From the NCBI GenBank assembly GCA_023230025.1, contig JALNYD010000003.1, positions 1 to 31,115 on the forward strand: a stretch of DNA of 31,115 nt, written 5' to 3'. Shown piece after piece: positions 17,439 to 25,554 of the stretch. The notes beneath the pieces are model-generated. The model saw only the letters and a program-made list of their open reading frames with translations. It searched no databases and was not told where the DNA came from. A program made the position numbers and the translations under genes. Every line of letters begins with the position of its first letter. Position 1 is the stretch's first letter. Source of the stretch: Candidatus Cloacimonadota bacterium. Lineage in GTDB: Bacteria > Cloacimonadota > Cloacimonadia > Cloacimonadales > Cloacimonadaceae.

Positions 17439-19205
17439 TCATCCTTTCCTGATCGCTTCAAACTTACAGGCTTTGTAGCAAGCTCCGCACTTGATACACA
17501 GGTTTTGATCAATCATGTGAACCTGTTTAACCGCACCAGAAATGCAGGTAACTGGGCATTTGCGGGAGCAAGCTGTGCATCCTATGCATTTATCAGCGAT
17601 AATCTCATAGTGCAACAATGAGGTGCAGACACCAGCCGGGCAATGTTTTGCTTCGATATGCGCCAGATATTCGTCCCTGAAATAGCGCAAGGTGGTCAAA
17701 ACCGGATTGGGAGCAGTTTGTCCCAAGCCACAAAGCGATCCATTGATGATGTTTGTGGCGAGTTCTTCCAGGTGCTGGATGTCTTCCAGTGCGCCTTTAC
17801 CCTCGGTGATCCGGGTCAGAATCTCCAGCATTCTGCGGGTTCCGATCCGGCAAAATGTGCATTTACCACATGATTCATTTTGCGTAAAGTTCAAAAAGAA
17901 GCGCGCCACATCAACCATGCAGGTTCCGCTATCCATCACCACCATGCCTCCGGAGCCCATAATTGCGCCAGTGGCATTGATGGAATCATAATCCACAATC
18001 GTATCCAGCATAGAAGCTGGAATGCAACCGCCCGAGGGACCACCCATCTGCACAGCTTTGAAGGGCTTATCGGTCTTCATCCCGCCGCCAACTTTATAGA
18101 TGATATCCCGAAGGGGAATGCCCATCGGAACTTCGATCAAGCCGCTTCCGGCAATCTTGCCTGCCAAGGCAAATACCTTGGTACCAGGAGATTTCTCTGT
18201 GCCGATCTTGCGAAACTCCGCAGCTCCCTTATTGATAATCCAGGTGATGTTTGCCCAGGTTTCCACGTTGTTGATGTTGGTGGGACATCCCCAAAGACCG
18301 CTTGCTGCAGGATAGGGAGGACGAATCGTGGGCATTCCGCGCTTTCCTTCAATGCTCTGCATCAGAGCGGTTTCTTCGCCACAGACAAAAGCTCCGGCAC
18401 CCTCTTTGATATGCAGATCAAAGTTAAATCCGCTGCCCAGGATGTTTTTGCCCAGATATCCTTTAGCTTCCGCTGCCTCGATGGCAGTCTTCAGATGATG
18501 AATCGCCATGGGATACTCCGCCCTGCAATAGATATAGCCTTCATCGGCACCCATGGCATAGGCACCGATGATCATTCCTTCGATCACATTGTGCGGATCC
18601 CCCTCCAGAGTGCTGCGATCCATGAAAGCACCGGGATCACCCTCGTCGGCATTGCAGACCACATACTTCTTGCTTCCTTTGGCTTTGGCAGCCAAGCTCC
18701 ACTTCAATCCGGTGGAAAATCCTGCCCCGCCCCGACCCCGTAATCCGGAGGACTTAACTTCCTCCACAATGCTTTCCGGCTTCATAGTCAAGGCTTTACG
18801 CAAGGCAGTGTATCCGAAATGAGCTTCATAATCCGCAATGGACTTGGGATCGATAACTCCGCAATTCCGCAAAACAATTCGGTACTGCCCGGCAAGCAAC
18901 TCATTGTGTTTGCCTTCCTGTTTATCGGCCAGAATTATATTTCCAGAGGGGATTCTGCCGTTTTGGTAACTTTCCACAAAGTCAATGATCTGTCCCGCTT
19001 CCACCTTGCCCAGGCTGATCGTGCCCAAATCCATCCCGCTAAGCTCCACAATCGGTTCTTCAAAACACATCCCGATGCAAGCAGTTTGTACAAGGTTCAG
19101 ATCTGCACCATGCTTCTGGTATTGCTCCAATACATGATAAACTTCCATGGCTCCAGCCGCTACTCCACAGCTTGCCAAACCTACTTTTACGGTGATTCTG
19201 CTCAT
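17439..19205 (-). CDS. NuoF/HydB-like flavin Fe-S subunit of the Stn-type complex
   Basis: NADH-binding FMN subunit, 588 residues, of the HydB/HndC type rather than the shorter respiratory NuoF. A thioredoxin-like N-terminal Fe-S domain shows only three cysteines (Cys13, 43, 47). The core has GLRGRGGAGFSTGLKW and CNADEGDPGAFMDR for FMN/NADH and GAGAFVCGEETALMQSIEG. The [4Fe-4S] site is SCGKCTFCRIGT with a later LCGLG. The C-terminus adds two ferredoxin clusters (CIGCTACSRKCP and CIKCGACYKACK). In HydABC and Stn complexes this subunit is the bifurcating centre, equivalent to StnB. It overlaps the upstream gene by 4 nt (ATGA) and precedes the large subunit by 4 bp. Confidence 0.93.
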   Translation of the reverse strand: MSRITVKVGLASCGVAAGAMEVYHVLEQYQKHGADLNLVQTACIGMCFEEPIVELSGMDLGTISLGKVEAGQIIDFVESYQNGRIPSGNIILADKQEGKHNELLAGQYRIVLRNCGVIDPKSIADYEAHFGYTALRKALTMKPESIVEEVKSSGLRGRGGAGFSTGLKWSLAAKAKGSKKYVVCNADEGDPGAFMDRSTLEGDPHNVIEGMIIGAYAMGADEGYIYCRAEYPMAIHHLKTAIEAAEAKGYLGKNILGSGFNFDLHIKEGAGAFVCGEETALMQSIEGKRGMPTIRPPYPAASGLWGCPTNINNVETWANITWIINKGAAEFRKIGTEKSPGTKVFALAGKIAGSGLIEVPMGIPLRDIIYKVGGGMKTDKPFKAVQMGGPSGGCIPASMLDTIVDYDSINATGAIMGSGGMVVMDSGTCMVDVARFFLNFTQNESCGKCTFCRIGTRRMLEILTRITEGKGALEDIQHLEELATNIINGSLCGLGQTAPNPVLTTLRYFRDEYLAHIEAKHCPAGVCTSLLHYEIIADKCIGCTACSRKCPVTCISGAVKQVHMIDQNLCIKCGACYKACKFEAIRKG

Positions 19206-19672
19206 GCTTCCTCCCCATAACGTTCCAGGATAGCCTTGATGGATTCAGGATTTAGCTTGCCATAGGTGGTATCATCTACCATGATCACTGGGGCCAGCGA
19301 ACAACAGCCCAAACAAGCCACTTCCATCAGCGTAAACATCATATCGGATGTTGTATCCTCATCACCCTGTAAACCCAATTCGCTCCTCAGCGCTTCCTTG
19401 ATGCCATCTGCATCGGATACATGACAGGCGGTGCCTTTGCAAACCCGGATGATGTGCTTGCCCTGAGGCTTGAGCTTAAACATGGAATAAAATGTTGCCA
19501 CACCATAGATATCTGCAGCAGGAATTCCCATTTGCACAGATACATAGCGCATCGCTTCCTTGGATAGATAACCCAGGGTATGTTGAACGTCCTGTAATAA
19601 CGGGATCAGTATTCCGGAGCGGTTCCGGTATTTACTTATAATAGCGTCGAGCATAGAAAAATCTTGTTCCAT
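19202..19672 (-). CDS. NuoE/HydC-like [2Fe-2S] subunit of the Stn-type complex
   Basis: Small thioredoxin-fold ferredoxin subunit, 156 residues, equivalent to StnA or HydC. The helical N-terminal part contains LIPLLQDVQHTLGYLS and GVATFYSMF, family hallmarks. The [2Fe-2S] ligands are Cys78 and Cys83 (CKGTAC), and Cys120 and Cys124 (CLGCC). The start at 19672 has AAGGAAG upstream; a second in-frame Met is only six residues further in. First gene of the three-gene operon, it passes electrons between the flavin subunit and the rest of the complex. Confidence 0.93.
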   Translation of the reverse strand: MEQDFSMLDAIISKYRNRSGILIPLLQDVQHTLGYLSKEAMRYVSVQMGIPAADIYGVATFYSMFKLKPQGKHIIRVCKGTACHVSDADGIKEALRSELGLQGDEDTTSDMMFTLMEVACLGCCSLAPVIMVDDTTYGKLNPESIKAILERYGEEA

Positions 19673-19746
19673 CGCGCTTCCTTATCATCTAAGCTTTTTG
19701 GATCCAACCCCATCACACACATTGCTGAGTTTTATCCAATGCTGAT

Positions 19747-19776
19747 GATAAATCTTGAGAGCTCTTGGATTGTCAA
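19747..19776 (-). promoter_or_regulatory. Candidate promoter of the Stn operon
   Basis: On the minus strand TTGACA (19776-19771) is followed after 18 bp by TTTATC (19752-19747), about 75 bp upstream of the first start codon. Prediction from consensus only. Confidence 0.4.
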
Positions 19777-19830
19777 ACAAAAAATACCCGGACATTGCAA
19801 ATCCGAGACAACAAGATCGTGTGCAATGCC
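19777..19830 (-). terminator. Probable terminator of the surface-protein gene ahead of the Stn operon
   Basis: On the minus strand CATTGCA (19828-19822) pairs with TGCAATG (19799-19793), followed by TCCGGGT and a run of T residues at about 19784-19779. The loop is long (22 nt), so the terminator is only moderately convincing. It directly abuts the candidate Stn promoter. Confidence 0.45.
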
Positions 19831-19881
19831 TTGGTGTTCATGTTTTGTTACTTGGTTCTCCAGCCTACACGCAAACCCATC

Positions 19882-22497
19882 TCACAGCTTCAGCAATTTC
19901 AATGGATTTCTAACCTTCCCATCTTCGATTAAGCGCAGGACATAGATGCCAGAGGGTAGCGCTTGACCATCATCATCACAGCCTTCCCATGCCAATGCCT
20001 GATCGCCTTTGTCCTGGATTCCGCTGTGCAGATGGCGCACCAACTGCCCCTTCAAGTTATATATCTTGATCTCCACATCGCTTTTGGCTTCAAGCTGATA
20101 GGTGATCACAGCAAGTTCACGGAAGGGATTGGGTGAACTGGTCAGCTTTGCCGGAACGGGAACGGTCTGAGCGTCCTGATTGGCCACGCAGTCGATGATT
20201 ACAATTACCGTGTTTGAGGCCGAAGATTCCACTGTGCCATAGAGTGCCACAAGGTAATAGCTAATAGTATCATTCACCGCACTGTAATCTCGAAAACTGC
20301 GCGACGCAGGCTCCATGATATCGATATAGGCCTCATTATTGCGATAGATGCGGAAACCTGATAGGCCTCTGTCCATACGCGGCATCTGCCAGCTAAGCAA
20401 GATCTGCTGTTGCCACTGCTCTGCCTGGAGATTGGCCGGAGCATAAACAGGCTGGTACTCGTATGCTCCCACATCGATGCGGGTGATCCCATCGCCATCG
20501 CCATCCCAATAGCGTTCATTACCTCCGGCATCCAGGCTTTGATCCATGAGAGAACCACTCTGCCATCCCATATCGATCAAAGGAGATGTGGAATCCAGGG
20601 TATAAGGACGATTGCCAGACATGGTAAAGCCAGGATCCAGCATGGTGTTGCCTTCCCCCCAATACACGGGATTCTGCGAAGTCTGGCTATACACTCCGGC
20701 CGAGCCACCGAGGATATTGTTGTTAATCAATGTGGTAGGGCTATAGATCCCCGAGGATATATGATTGGGGATCAGGATCTGGGTAGTGATTTCCGGATTG
20801 TAAAAGATGTTGTTGGTCAGCACATTGGTACCCTGCACGGCGATTACCCCGCTGCCTCCGCTATTGCCGGCAAAGGTGCAATTGGAGATGAAGAGCGTGT
20901 CATTAAGGGAGCGTGCCATACCCATTACGTTGCTGGTTCCCTGGTAATTGTCGTAGAAAGCGGAGTTCTTGATCTCTATGCCAAGACGAGTGCCATAATG
21001 CTCATAAGGTGAGATCTGGAATATGGTGTTAAAACTATACATTTCTGAGGTGCTACTACGATTATCGTGAACTTCACAGCCATCTATGATGACATCGCAT
21101 TCATCCACTGTAGATATCAATATGGCGCGCATTTCCAGAGCTTCGCAACCGGTGATTTCTACGTTTTTCAAAGAAAACTGACCTGACGATTGATGATTGG
21201 TAATTCCTTTAGCCCAATTTGTGGACTTAACGTCTGAGATAACAATATTACTGTATTCTCTTACTCCGGACTCATCAGATGAGAACAGCCCTGTAGCTAT
21301 ATACGGGCTCCTTATGCCTGAGATATAAAGATCACTCAAAAGACTGTTATGTGAGTTTCCTACCTGTAAACCACTGACACCATTTATCAAGCTTAGACTT
21401 TGTGCGCTCCAGTTCTCATTATGTTGTGAGGCATTAATAACGTCGCTGTGTAGCTCTGCATCCAGGATCGTTCCTTTTCTGGATTCTCCTTTCAGAGTAG
21501 TGTAACTCTTGATCGGGATGGGAAACAGCTGATTATTTAGTGAGGGTGAGTAGTGTCCATCTGCTACATGTACGGTTTTGGGGTTATCTGGATCGGAAGC
21601 GATGCGGTACATGGCCATGAAAATGCTCTGCATTGGCTCTGCGGAACTTAGGCCGCTATTGGCATTATCTCCCCAGGGGGCTACATAGAGATCGTGATTC
21701 ACCTCTTCGTGTACCGTGTGCAGGATGTCAAAAGTGTAAGGATTGGTAATGCTTGGACTGGCGGCAACAGCCGTGGCATAGAAGTTCCAGGGATTGGCAA
21801 CGGTGAAAGTATCCACCACCACATGCACAGAGTTCACATTGTAGAAGTAAAGATCGCTGCCGAAAGCGGCATAATTGCTGTAGATGTTGCAGCGGTTATT
21901 GGAATCGAATGTTGCGTTGTACTGGTTTTGGGAACCTGCAAAATATATCCCGGATCCAACTCCACCAGTGTTATGGTGAATGCTTACTCCGCTGAGATAT
22001 GCATGACAATAGCCTAAATATACCCCAGCGCCGTTATCTGCTTGATTCTCTGTTACATGACAGTTAATTATCTGGGCTTGCCTCTGACCGCTCATTCTGC
22101 TAACAGCTATCCCACCTCCGGAATACCAGTCATATAAGTCATTGTAATGTCCGGAGCCGTTGATAACAGTAAATCCTTGAATGTGAATGGAATATTCATT
22201 GTCCGCTACATAGATACCCACTCCCTGATGGTTGGCATCGATGATGGTCGAATGTATATAATTCCTATCTCCGGTGAGTATCTCCAGACTGGCCAGAGTA
22301 ATGCTTTTGCCGTTAAAGCGCACATTCTCGTAGTAGCGGCCGGGATAGACTAGTACGGTATCGCCATCAGTAGACGCAGTGATGGCTTCCTGGATGAGGG
22401 TGTAGTCCCCTGTTCCATCCTGCTTAACTGAAAGTGTAAGCGCCAAGACCAGGCAAGGTAAGGCCATTATCAGGATTAACAAACCATAACGTTTCAT
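19882..22497 (-). CDS. Secreted parallel beta-helix protein with FN3-like and FlgD-like C-terminal domains (copy 1)
   Basis: Exported surface protein of 871 residues. The start at 22497 is chosen over the in-frame ATG at 22545 because it is preceded by TAAGGAT and begins a signal peptide (MKRYGLLILIMALPCLVLA). The body is a right-handed beta-helix with repeated short strands (IINCHVTENQADNGAGVYLG, ISNCTFAGNSGGSG, NNIFYNPEITT), resembling pectate-lyase-like or polymorphic-repeat passengers. Around residues 290-365 it has VAPWGDNANSGLSSAEP, a DUF1565-like segment. An FN3-like domain follows (LSWQMPRMDRGLSGFRIYRN), then a FlgD-Ig-like sorting domain (SSPNPFREL, IKIYNLKGQ, SGIYVLRL). Most of it is duplicated at 25555-28170. 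No catalytic motif was recognised; adhesion or glycan binding is a guess. Confidence 0.88.
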   Translation of the reverse strand: MKRYGLLILIMALPCLVLALTLSVKQDGTGDYTLIQEAITASTDGDTVLVYPGRYYENVRFNGKSITLASLEILTGDRNYIHSTIIDANHQGVGIYVADNEYSIHIQGFTVINGSGHYNDLYDWYSGGGIAVSRMSGQRQAQIINCHVTENQADNGAGVYLGYCHAYLSGVSIHHNTGGVGSGIYFAGSQNQYNATFDSNNRCNIYSNYAAFGSDLYFYNVNSVHVVVDTFTVANPWNFYATAVAASPSITNPYTFDILHTVHEEVNHDLYVAPWGDNANSGLSSAEPMQSIFMAMYRIASDPDNPKTVHVADGHYSPSLNNQLFPIPIKSYTTLKGESRKGTILDAELHSDVINASQHNENWSAQSLSLINGVSGLQVGNSHNSLLSDLYISGIRSPYIATGLFSSDESGVREYSNIVISDVKSTNWAKGITNHQSSGQFSLKNVEITGCEALEMRAILISTVDECDVIIDGCEVHDNRSSTSEMYSFNTIFQISPYEHYGTRLGIEIKNSAFYDNYQGTSNVMGMARSLNDTLFISNCTFAGNSGGSGVIAVQGTNVLTNNIFYNPEITTQILIPNHISSGIYSPTTLINNNILGGSAGVYSQTSQNPVYWGEGNTMLDPGFTMSGNRPYTLDSTSPLIDMGWQSGSLMDQSLDAGGNERYWDGDGDGITRIDVGAYEYQPVYAPANLQAEQWQQQILLSWQMPRMDRGLSGFRIYRNNEAYIDIMEPASRSFRDYSAVNDTISYYLVALYGTVESSASNTVIVIIDCVANQDAQTVPVPAKLTSSPNPFRELAVITYQLEAKSDVEIKIYNLKGQLVRHLHSGIQDKGDQALAWEGCDDDGQALPSGIYVLRLIEDGKVRNPLKLLKL

Positions 22498-22513
22498 AAT
22501 TATCCTTATCTCA

Positions 22514-22543
22514 GCCGGAGAAGGCGGTAAAGCCTTCTCCGGC
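22514..22543 (-). promoter_or_regulatory. 12-bp perfect hairpin just ahead of the beta-helix gene (copy 1)
   Basis: GCCGGAGAAGGC and its exact complement enclose a 6-nt loop. On the transcribed strand the hairpin ends 16 nt before the start codon, just upstream of the ribosome binding site, and no T-tract follows. It may stabilise the 3' end of the upstream message or control the downstream start. Confidence 0.65.
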
Positions 22544-22556
22544 ATTTAATTCTCAC

Positions 22557-22647
22557 GGCACTCAGTGCCCACTAACGCGACGAAATCGCCCATCTCGCTC
22601 GAAGAGCCCATTTCGTGCAGCAGGCACCCATTTCGCTGCGACGCAGC
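22557..22647. repeat. Cluster of short palindromes in the intergenic spacer (copy 1)
   Basis: Five short hairpins lie in a row: GGCAC-TCA-GTGCC (22557-22569), GCGA-CGAAA-TCGC (22577-22589), GCTC-GAA-GAGC (22597-22607), GTGC-AGCAG-GCAC (22615-22627) and GCTGC-GAC-GCAGC (22635-22647). Similar CCATTTC/CCATCTC spacers separate them. The last abuts the stop codon of the upstream gene. Confidence 0.7.
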
Positions 22648-25353
22648 CTACTTCATCAGCATCATTTTCTGGCTAAAGCTGCCTTCCGGAGTGGTCAGAC
22701 GGCTGAAATAGATTCCTGATGCCACCTTTCTGCCCTGGGCATCCGTGCCATTCCACTGCAAGGTATGCTTGCCTTTAGTCATGTCACCATTAAACAGGGT
22801 AGCGATCTTTTGTCCCCTGATGTTGTAGATATCCAGTCTGGCATGCATGTCATTTGCCAGGATAAAGGATATATTCGTTTCCGGATTGAAGGGATTCGGA
22901 TAGTTTTGACTGAGGCTGGTAACGAGAGGAACGGGACTATCTCCTTCTTTGTTATTGAAGGAGAGGTATGCGTATCGGCCGATCTGGTCAGTTCTCAAGC
23001 CAGTATCTTCAAAGACCATGCGCTCGGGATTGTAGGTTTTCCAGCCTTTGGCCGCCTTTTTGCCTTTACCTTCGTGGTAAAATACAATTTCCAGTTCTCC
23101 GTCATCCTTGGCATCATCCTGGTACAGGCAGACATCAATCAAAGTGCTATCCACTACTGCAGCTCCCTTGCAGACTCCATTCACATAGAGCCCCACTTCG
23201 GCAGGCATATTCTGGGGATCAAACTCCAGAAACACCGATGTGTAATCCAGCTTTTCGGTGTATTCAAAAGCCGTAGACAGAGGCTTACCAACAGGTGGTT
23301 TGGAAGCTGATGGGAATTGCCAGTACAGCTCTTCCGGGGCATCGGGTAAGAGCACCAACACTAGCATATCACCCTCAGACACGGTATAAGTGTTGGGATC
23401 AATCACCCAGGTGCTGTTATATTCCTCACTTATGCGGCAAGTACCCCAGCTTTGAGTCTTGATCGTATGAACATAGTCTATGTAACGGAAGCGCGTGCTC
23501 CCAGGCAGATAACGGGACAACGCGTCCCCAGCTCCCTGAGTGAATGTAGCAAAATAGCCTACCCAATTCTCAAAAGGATGATTCTGGGCATCAACTGCGG
23601 CCCAGGTGACAGGAGTAGTACTGGGATCAGCCTTGAAGCCATCCACCACCACAGAACAATCGCTGATCCCTTCATTGAACTTTACCTTGTAACCTTTGGG
23701 TTGGGTGACGGGATGGTCTTCTTCTAGCCAAATGGAGTTTTGATAGTGCATGGTTGCCGCATCAGTATCATAACTCCAGCTGATGTTGTTGAGGTTTGAA
23801 GGATTATCAGGCAGTCCTTGCATATGTTCACTAAACATCTGTCCCAGTTCGTTCCAGTATTCACTTCCATTGGTATTGGTGCGGTCATCCACCACGGGGA
23901 AGGACATCCAGTAGATCCCGGAGGGATTGGTTCGCTCGAAATACTTTTTGGTATGATGTGGATAATATACCGCACCGATATCGGGGATGGTACCATCGGG
24001 ATCAGTCAGATCATGATTAACACCAGAATATCCAGCGTTTATACATGGACTTTTTCCTAACTCATTCCATTGCAAAGAGTAGTCGCCAGATTCACGATTT
24101 ATAAACATAGGATCTGCATCGATATTATTCTCGCAGTGGTAAGGACTGCATCCCAGAAAATTCCAGTTTTCATCTTCTATTGAGATCTTTGAGTGGTAGT
24201 TATTGTTATATGTCTTCACTCTTACTCTATCTAAAAAAGGTACCATTACTTGTGGTAGATTCGTATCAAAAGCTACAAATGACTCAATACTATCATTGAA
24301 CCATACAATATTACTTTCAAGACAGACATCAAACTCCTGAGGACCAGCGCCAAGACTGCCTCTCAACATAAGTGCTGGGCCACATTGCATTTGATTATCT
24401 ACAAAAGTGCAATTCCTTACTACCATATTAGCTGATGGGTACGCTTCTACCTGAAGGACAGCTGTGTCTGCAGCATTGTTTACAAATGTACAGTCTTCTA
24501 TTAGATAACTATCATCCCCAGAGCGCATTTGCCTTATATTAACTACATCCTTGATGCTCGTATCAAGAGCACCATTATTAAAAAAAAGAGACTTCGTTAT
24601 GCTCAGCTCCGAACAATCAGCATTTATAGCAGAGCCATAATTGCTTCCTATAATGTCAATTATATAGCTGTTATCCGAGAAGACACATTGGTCAATTGTT
24701 GCTGTTGTATTACACAGATACACCCCAAAACCTTTTTTTGCAGTGTTGTGTCGAAACTCACAATTTGATATGATTAATGATTCTGTGTCCCATGAGAATA
24801 ATCCACCTCCAACGTCATTTGTACTATAGAAGCTATAATAAGTGGGATAATGTATACCATTGGGCGGGTTATCAACATACAGACAGTATGTATATGATTG
24901 ATTTTCAACATCGTATGTAGCACGGCCATTCACTATTTTAAGGTTAATCAATGTGATGGGAGCATCGCAGGCATGCACTTTAATAGGCGTATGAGTATTG
25001 TTGCCGTTAATCTCAGTTATCTCAGTATCCGATCCGATCAAGCTAAGTGAGTATTCATCAAACCCTTCAATTATAACCGGAGAGTCATACACTCCTTTGG
25101 CTATTTGAATCACAATATCTTCGGTTGAGGTTGCTGCTTGATTCACTGCGTCCTGTATCTCTACAAATGGATGTTGAAGGCTACCATCTGCATTAACCGG
25201 ATCTTCCGCTGCATTTACATACAGAGAGTATGCCGATAGAGCGTTTAGCCCAAAAATCAAGACTAAAAACATAAGCACAGGCTTGATTTTGTGCATCATA
25301 AGAATGAAGTTAAAACGTACCACTCCATTTTGGGTAATCATCGTAGTTTTCAT
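22648..25353 (-). CDS. Secreted beta-helix protein with FlgD-like C-terminal sorting domain
   Basis: Exported surface protein of 901 residues. The start at 25353 has a strong GGGAGG 5 nt upstream; the signal peptide has an unusually long n-region before the hydrophobic core (VLMFLVLIFGLNALSAYS). Residues about 45-470 form a beta-helix of the choice-of-anchor/polymorphic-repeat kind (ISNCEFRHNTAKKGFGVYLC, IEDCTFVNNAADTAVL, VRNCTFVDNQMQCGPALML) ending in PDIGAVYYP. A roughly 330-residue module of unknown fold follows, starting near FPVVDDRTNTNGS. The end is a FlgD-Ig-like domain (YPNPFNPETNISF, LDIYNIRGQ, SGIYFSRL). From about residue 520 to the end it is apparently identical to the chimeric gene at 28321-31115. 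Function unknown; surface display is inferred. Confidence 0.88.
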   Translation of the reverse strand: MKTTMITQNGVVRFNFILMMHKIKPVLMFLVLIFGLNALSAYSLYVNAAEDPVNADGSLQHPFVEIQDAVNQAATSTEDIVIQIAKGVYDSPVIIEGFDEYSLSLIGSDTEITEINGNNTHTPIKVHACDAPITLINLKIVNGRATYDVENQSYTYCLYVDNPPNGIHYPTYYSFYSTNDVGGGLFSWDTESLIISNCEFRHNTAKKGFGVYLCNTTATIDQCVFSDNSYIIDIIGSNYGSAINADCSELSITKSLFFNNGALDTSIKDVVNIRQMRSGDDSYLIEDCTFVNNAADTAVLQVEAYPSANMVVRNCTFVDNQMQCGPALMLRGSLGAGPQEFDVCLESNIVWFNDSIESFVAFDTNLPQVMVPFLDRVRVKTYNNNYHSKISIEDENWNFLGCSPYHCENNIDADPMFINRESGDYSLQWNELGKSPCINAGYSGVNHDLTDPDGTIPDIGAVYYPHHTKKYFERTNPSGIYWMSFPVVDDRTNTNGSEYWNELGQMFSEHMQGLPDNPSNLNNISWSYDTDAATMHYQNSIWLEEDHPVTQPKGYKVKFNEGISDCSVVVDGFKADPSTTPVTWAAVDAQNHPFENWVGYFATFTQGAGDALSRYLPGSTRFRYIDYVHTIKTQSWGTCRISEEYNSTWVIDPNTYTVSEGDMLVLVLLPDAPEELYWQFPSASKPPVGKPLSTAFEYTEKLDYTSVFLEFDPQNMPAEVGLYVNGVCKGAAVVDSTLIDVCLYQDDAKDDGELEIVFYHEGKGKKAAKGWKTYNPERMVFEDTGLRTDQIGRYAYLSFNNKEGDSPVPLVTSLSQNYPNPFNPETNISFILANDMHARLDIYNIRGQKIATLFNGDMTKGKHTLQWNGTDAQGRKVASGIYFSRLTTPEGSFSQKMMLMK

Positions 25354-25554
25354 CTTTCCTCCCTTAGGTGATGAGTTTGTTTTCTTCTCCGCTCAATCGA
25401 AGCTGACCATCTAATCAGATCAATCAAAGTGATACAGAACATTGAACATTCTAAACTCAATTTGCATATTAAATGAAAGAGAAAATTATACTCTGAGACA
25501 AGATTGGTAATGCCACAAATATTGTCAAGATGATTATCCATACTGCAGGTTTGA
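25354..25554 (-). promoter_or_regulatory. Intergenic region with a candidate -10 element
   Basis: AT-rich 201-bp spacer between two surface genes. On the minus strand a perfect TATAAT (25490-25485) lies about 130 bp before the downstream start, but no good -35 is spaced correctly. A TTGACA (25528-25523) sits 32 bp upstream of it. No gene seen. Confidence 0.35.

Larger units (their letters stand above)
20468..23796. repeat. 3,329-bp duplicated block, left copy
   Basis: This segment matches 26141-29469 at a constant offset of 5,673 bp, and I saw no differences in the stretches compared. It covers most of one beta-helix gene, the whole intergenic spacer and the C-terminal 382 codons of the next gene. 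Differences begin abruptly outside both ends. Confidence 0.9.

Noticed and set aside
14153..19672. NADP-reducing [FeFe]-hydrogenase or NAD-dependent formate dehydrogenase.
   Set aside because: The large subunit has no H-cluster cysteine motifs and no catalytic Cys/Sec of formate dehydrogenases; the GltD-like insertion and gene order fit the Stn family better.
20410..21012. Long open frames opposite the surface and Stn genes (for example 20410-21012, 17880-18743 and 16088-16810).
   Set aside because: They are antisense shadows of well-supported genes, with no ribosome sites or family resemblance.
22498..22545. In-frame extension of the beta-helix proteins to ATG at 22545 (and 28218).
   Set aside because: The extra 16 residues are encoded by the arms of the 12-bp hairpin, and the signal peptide plus ribosome site fit the later start.
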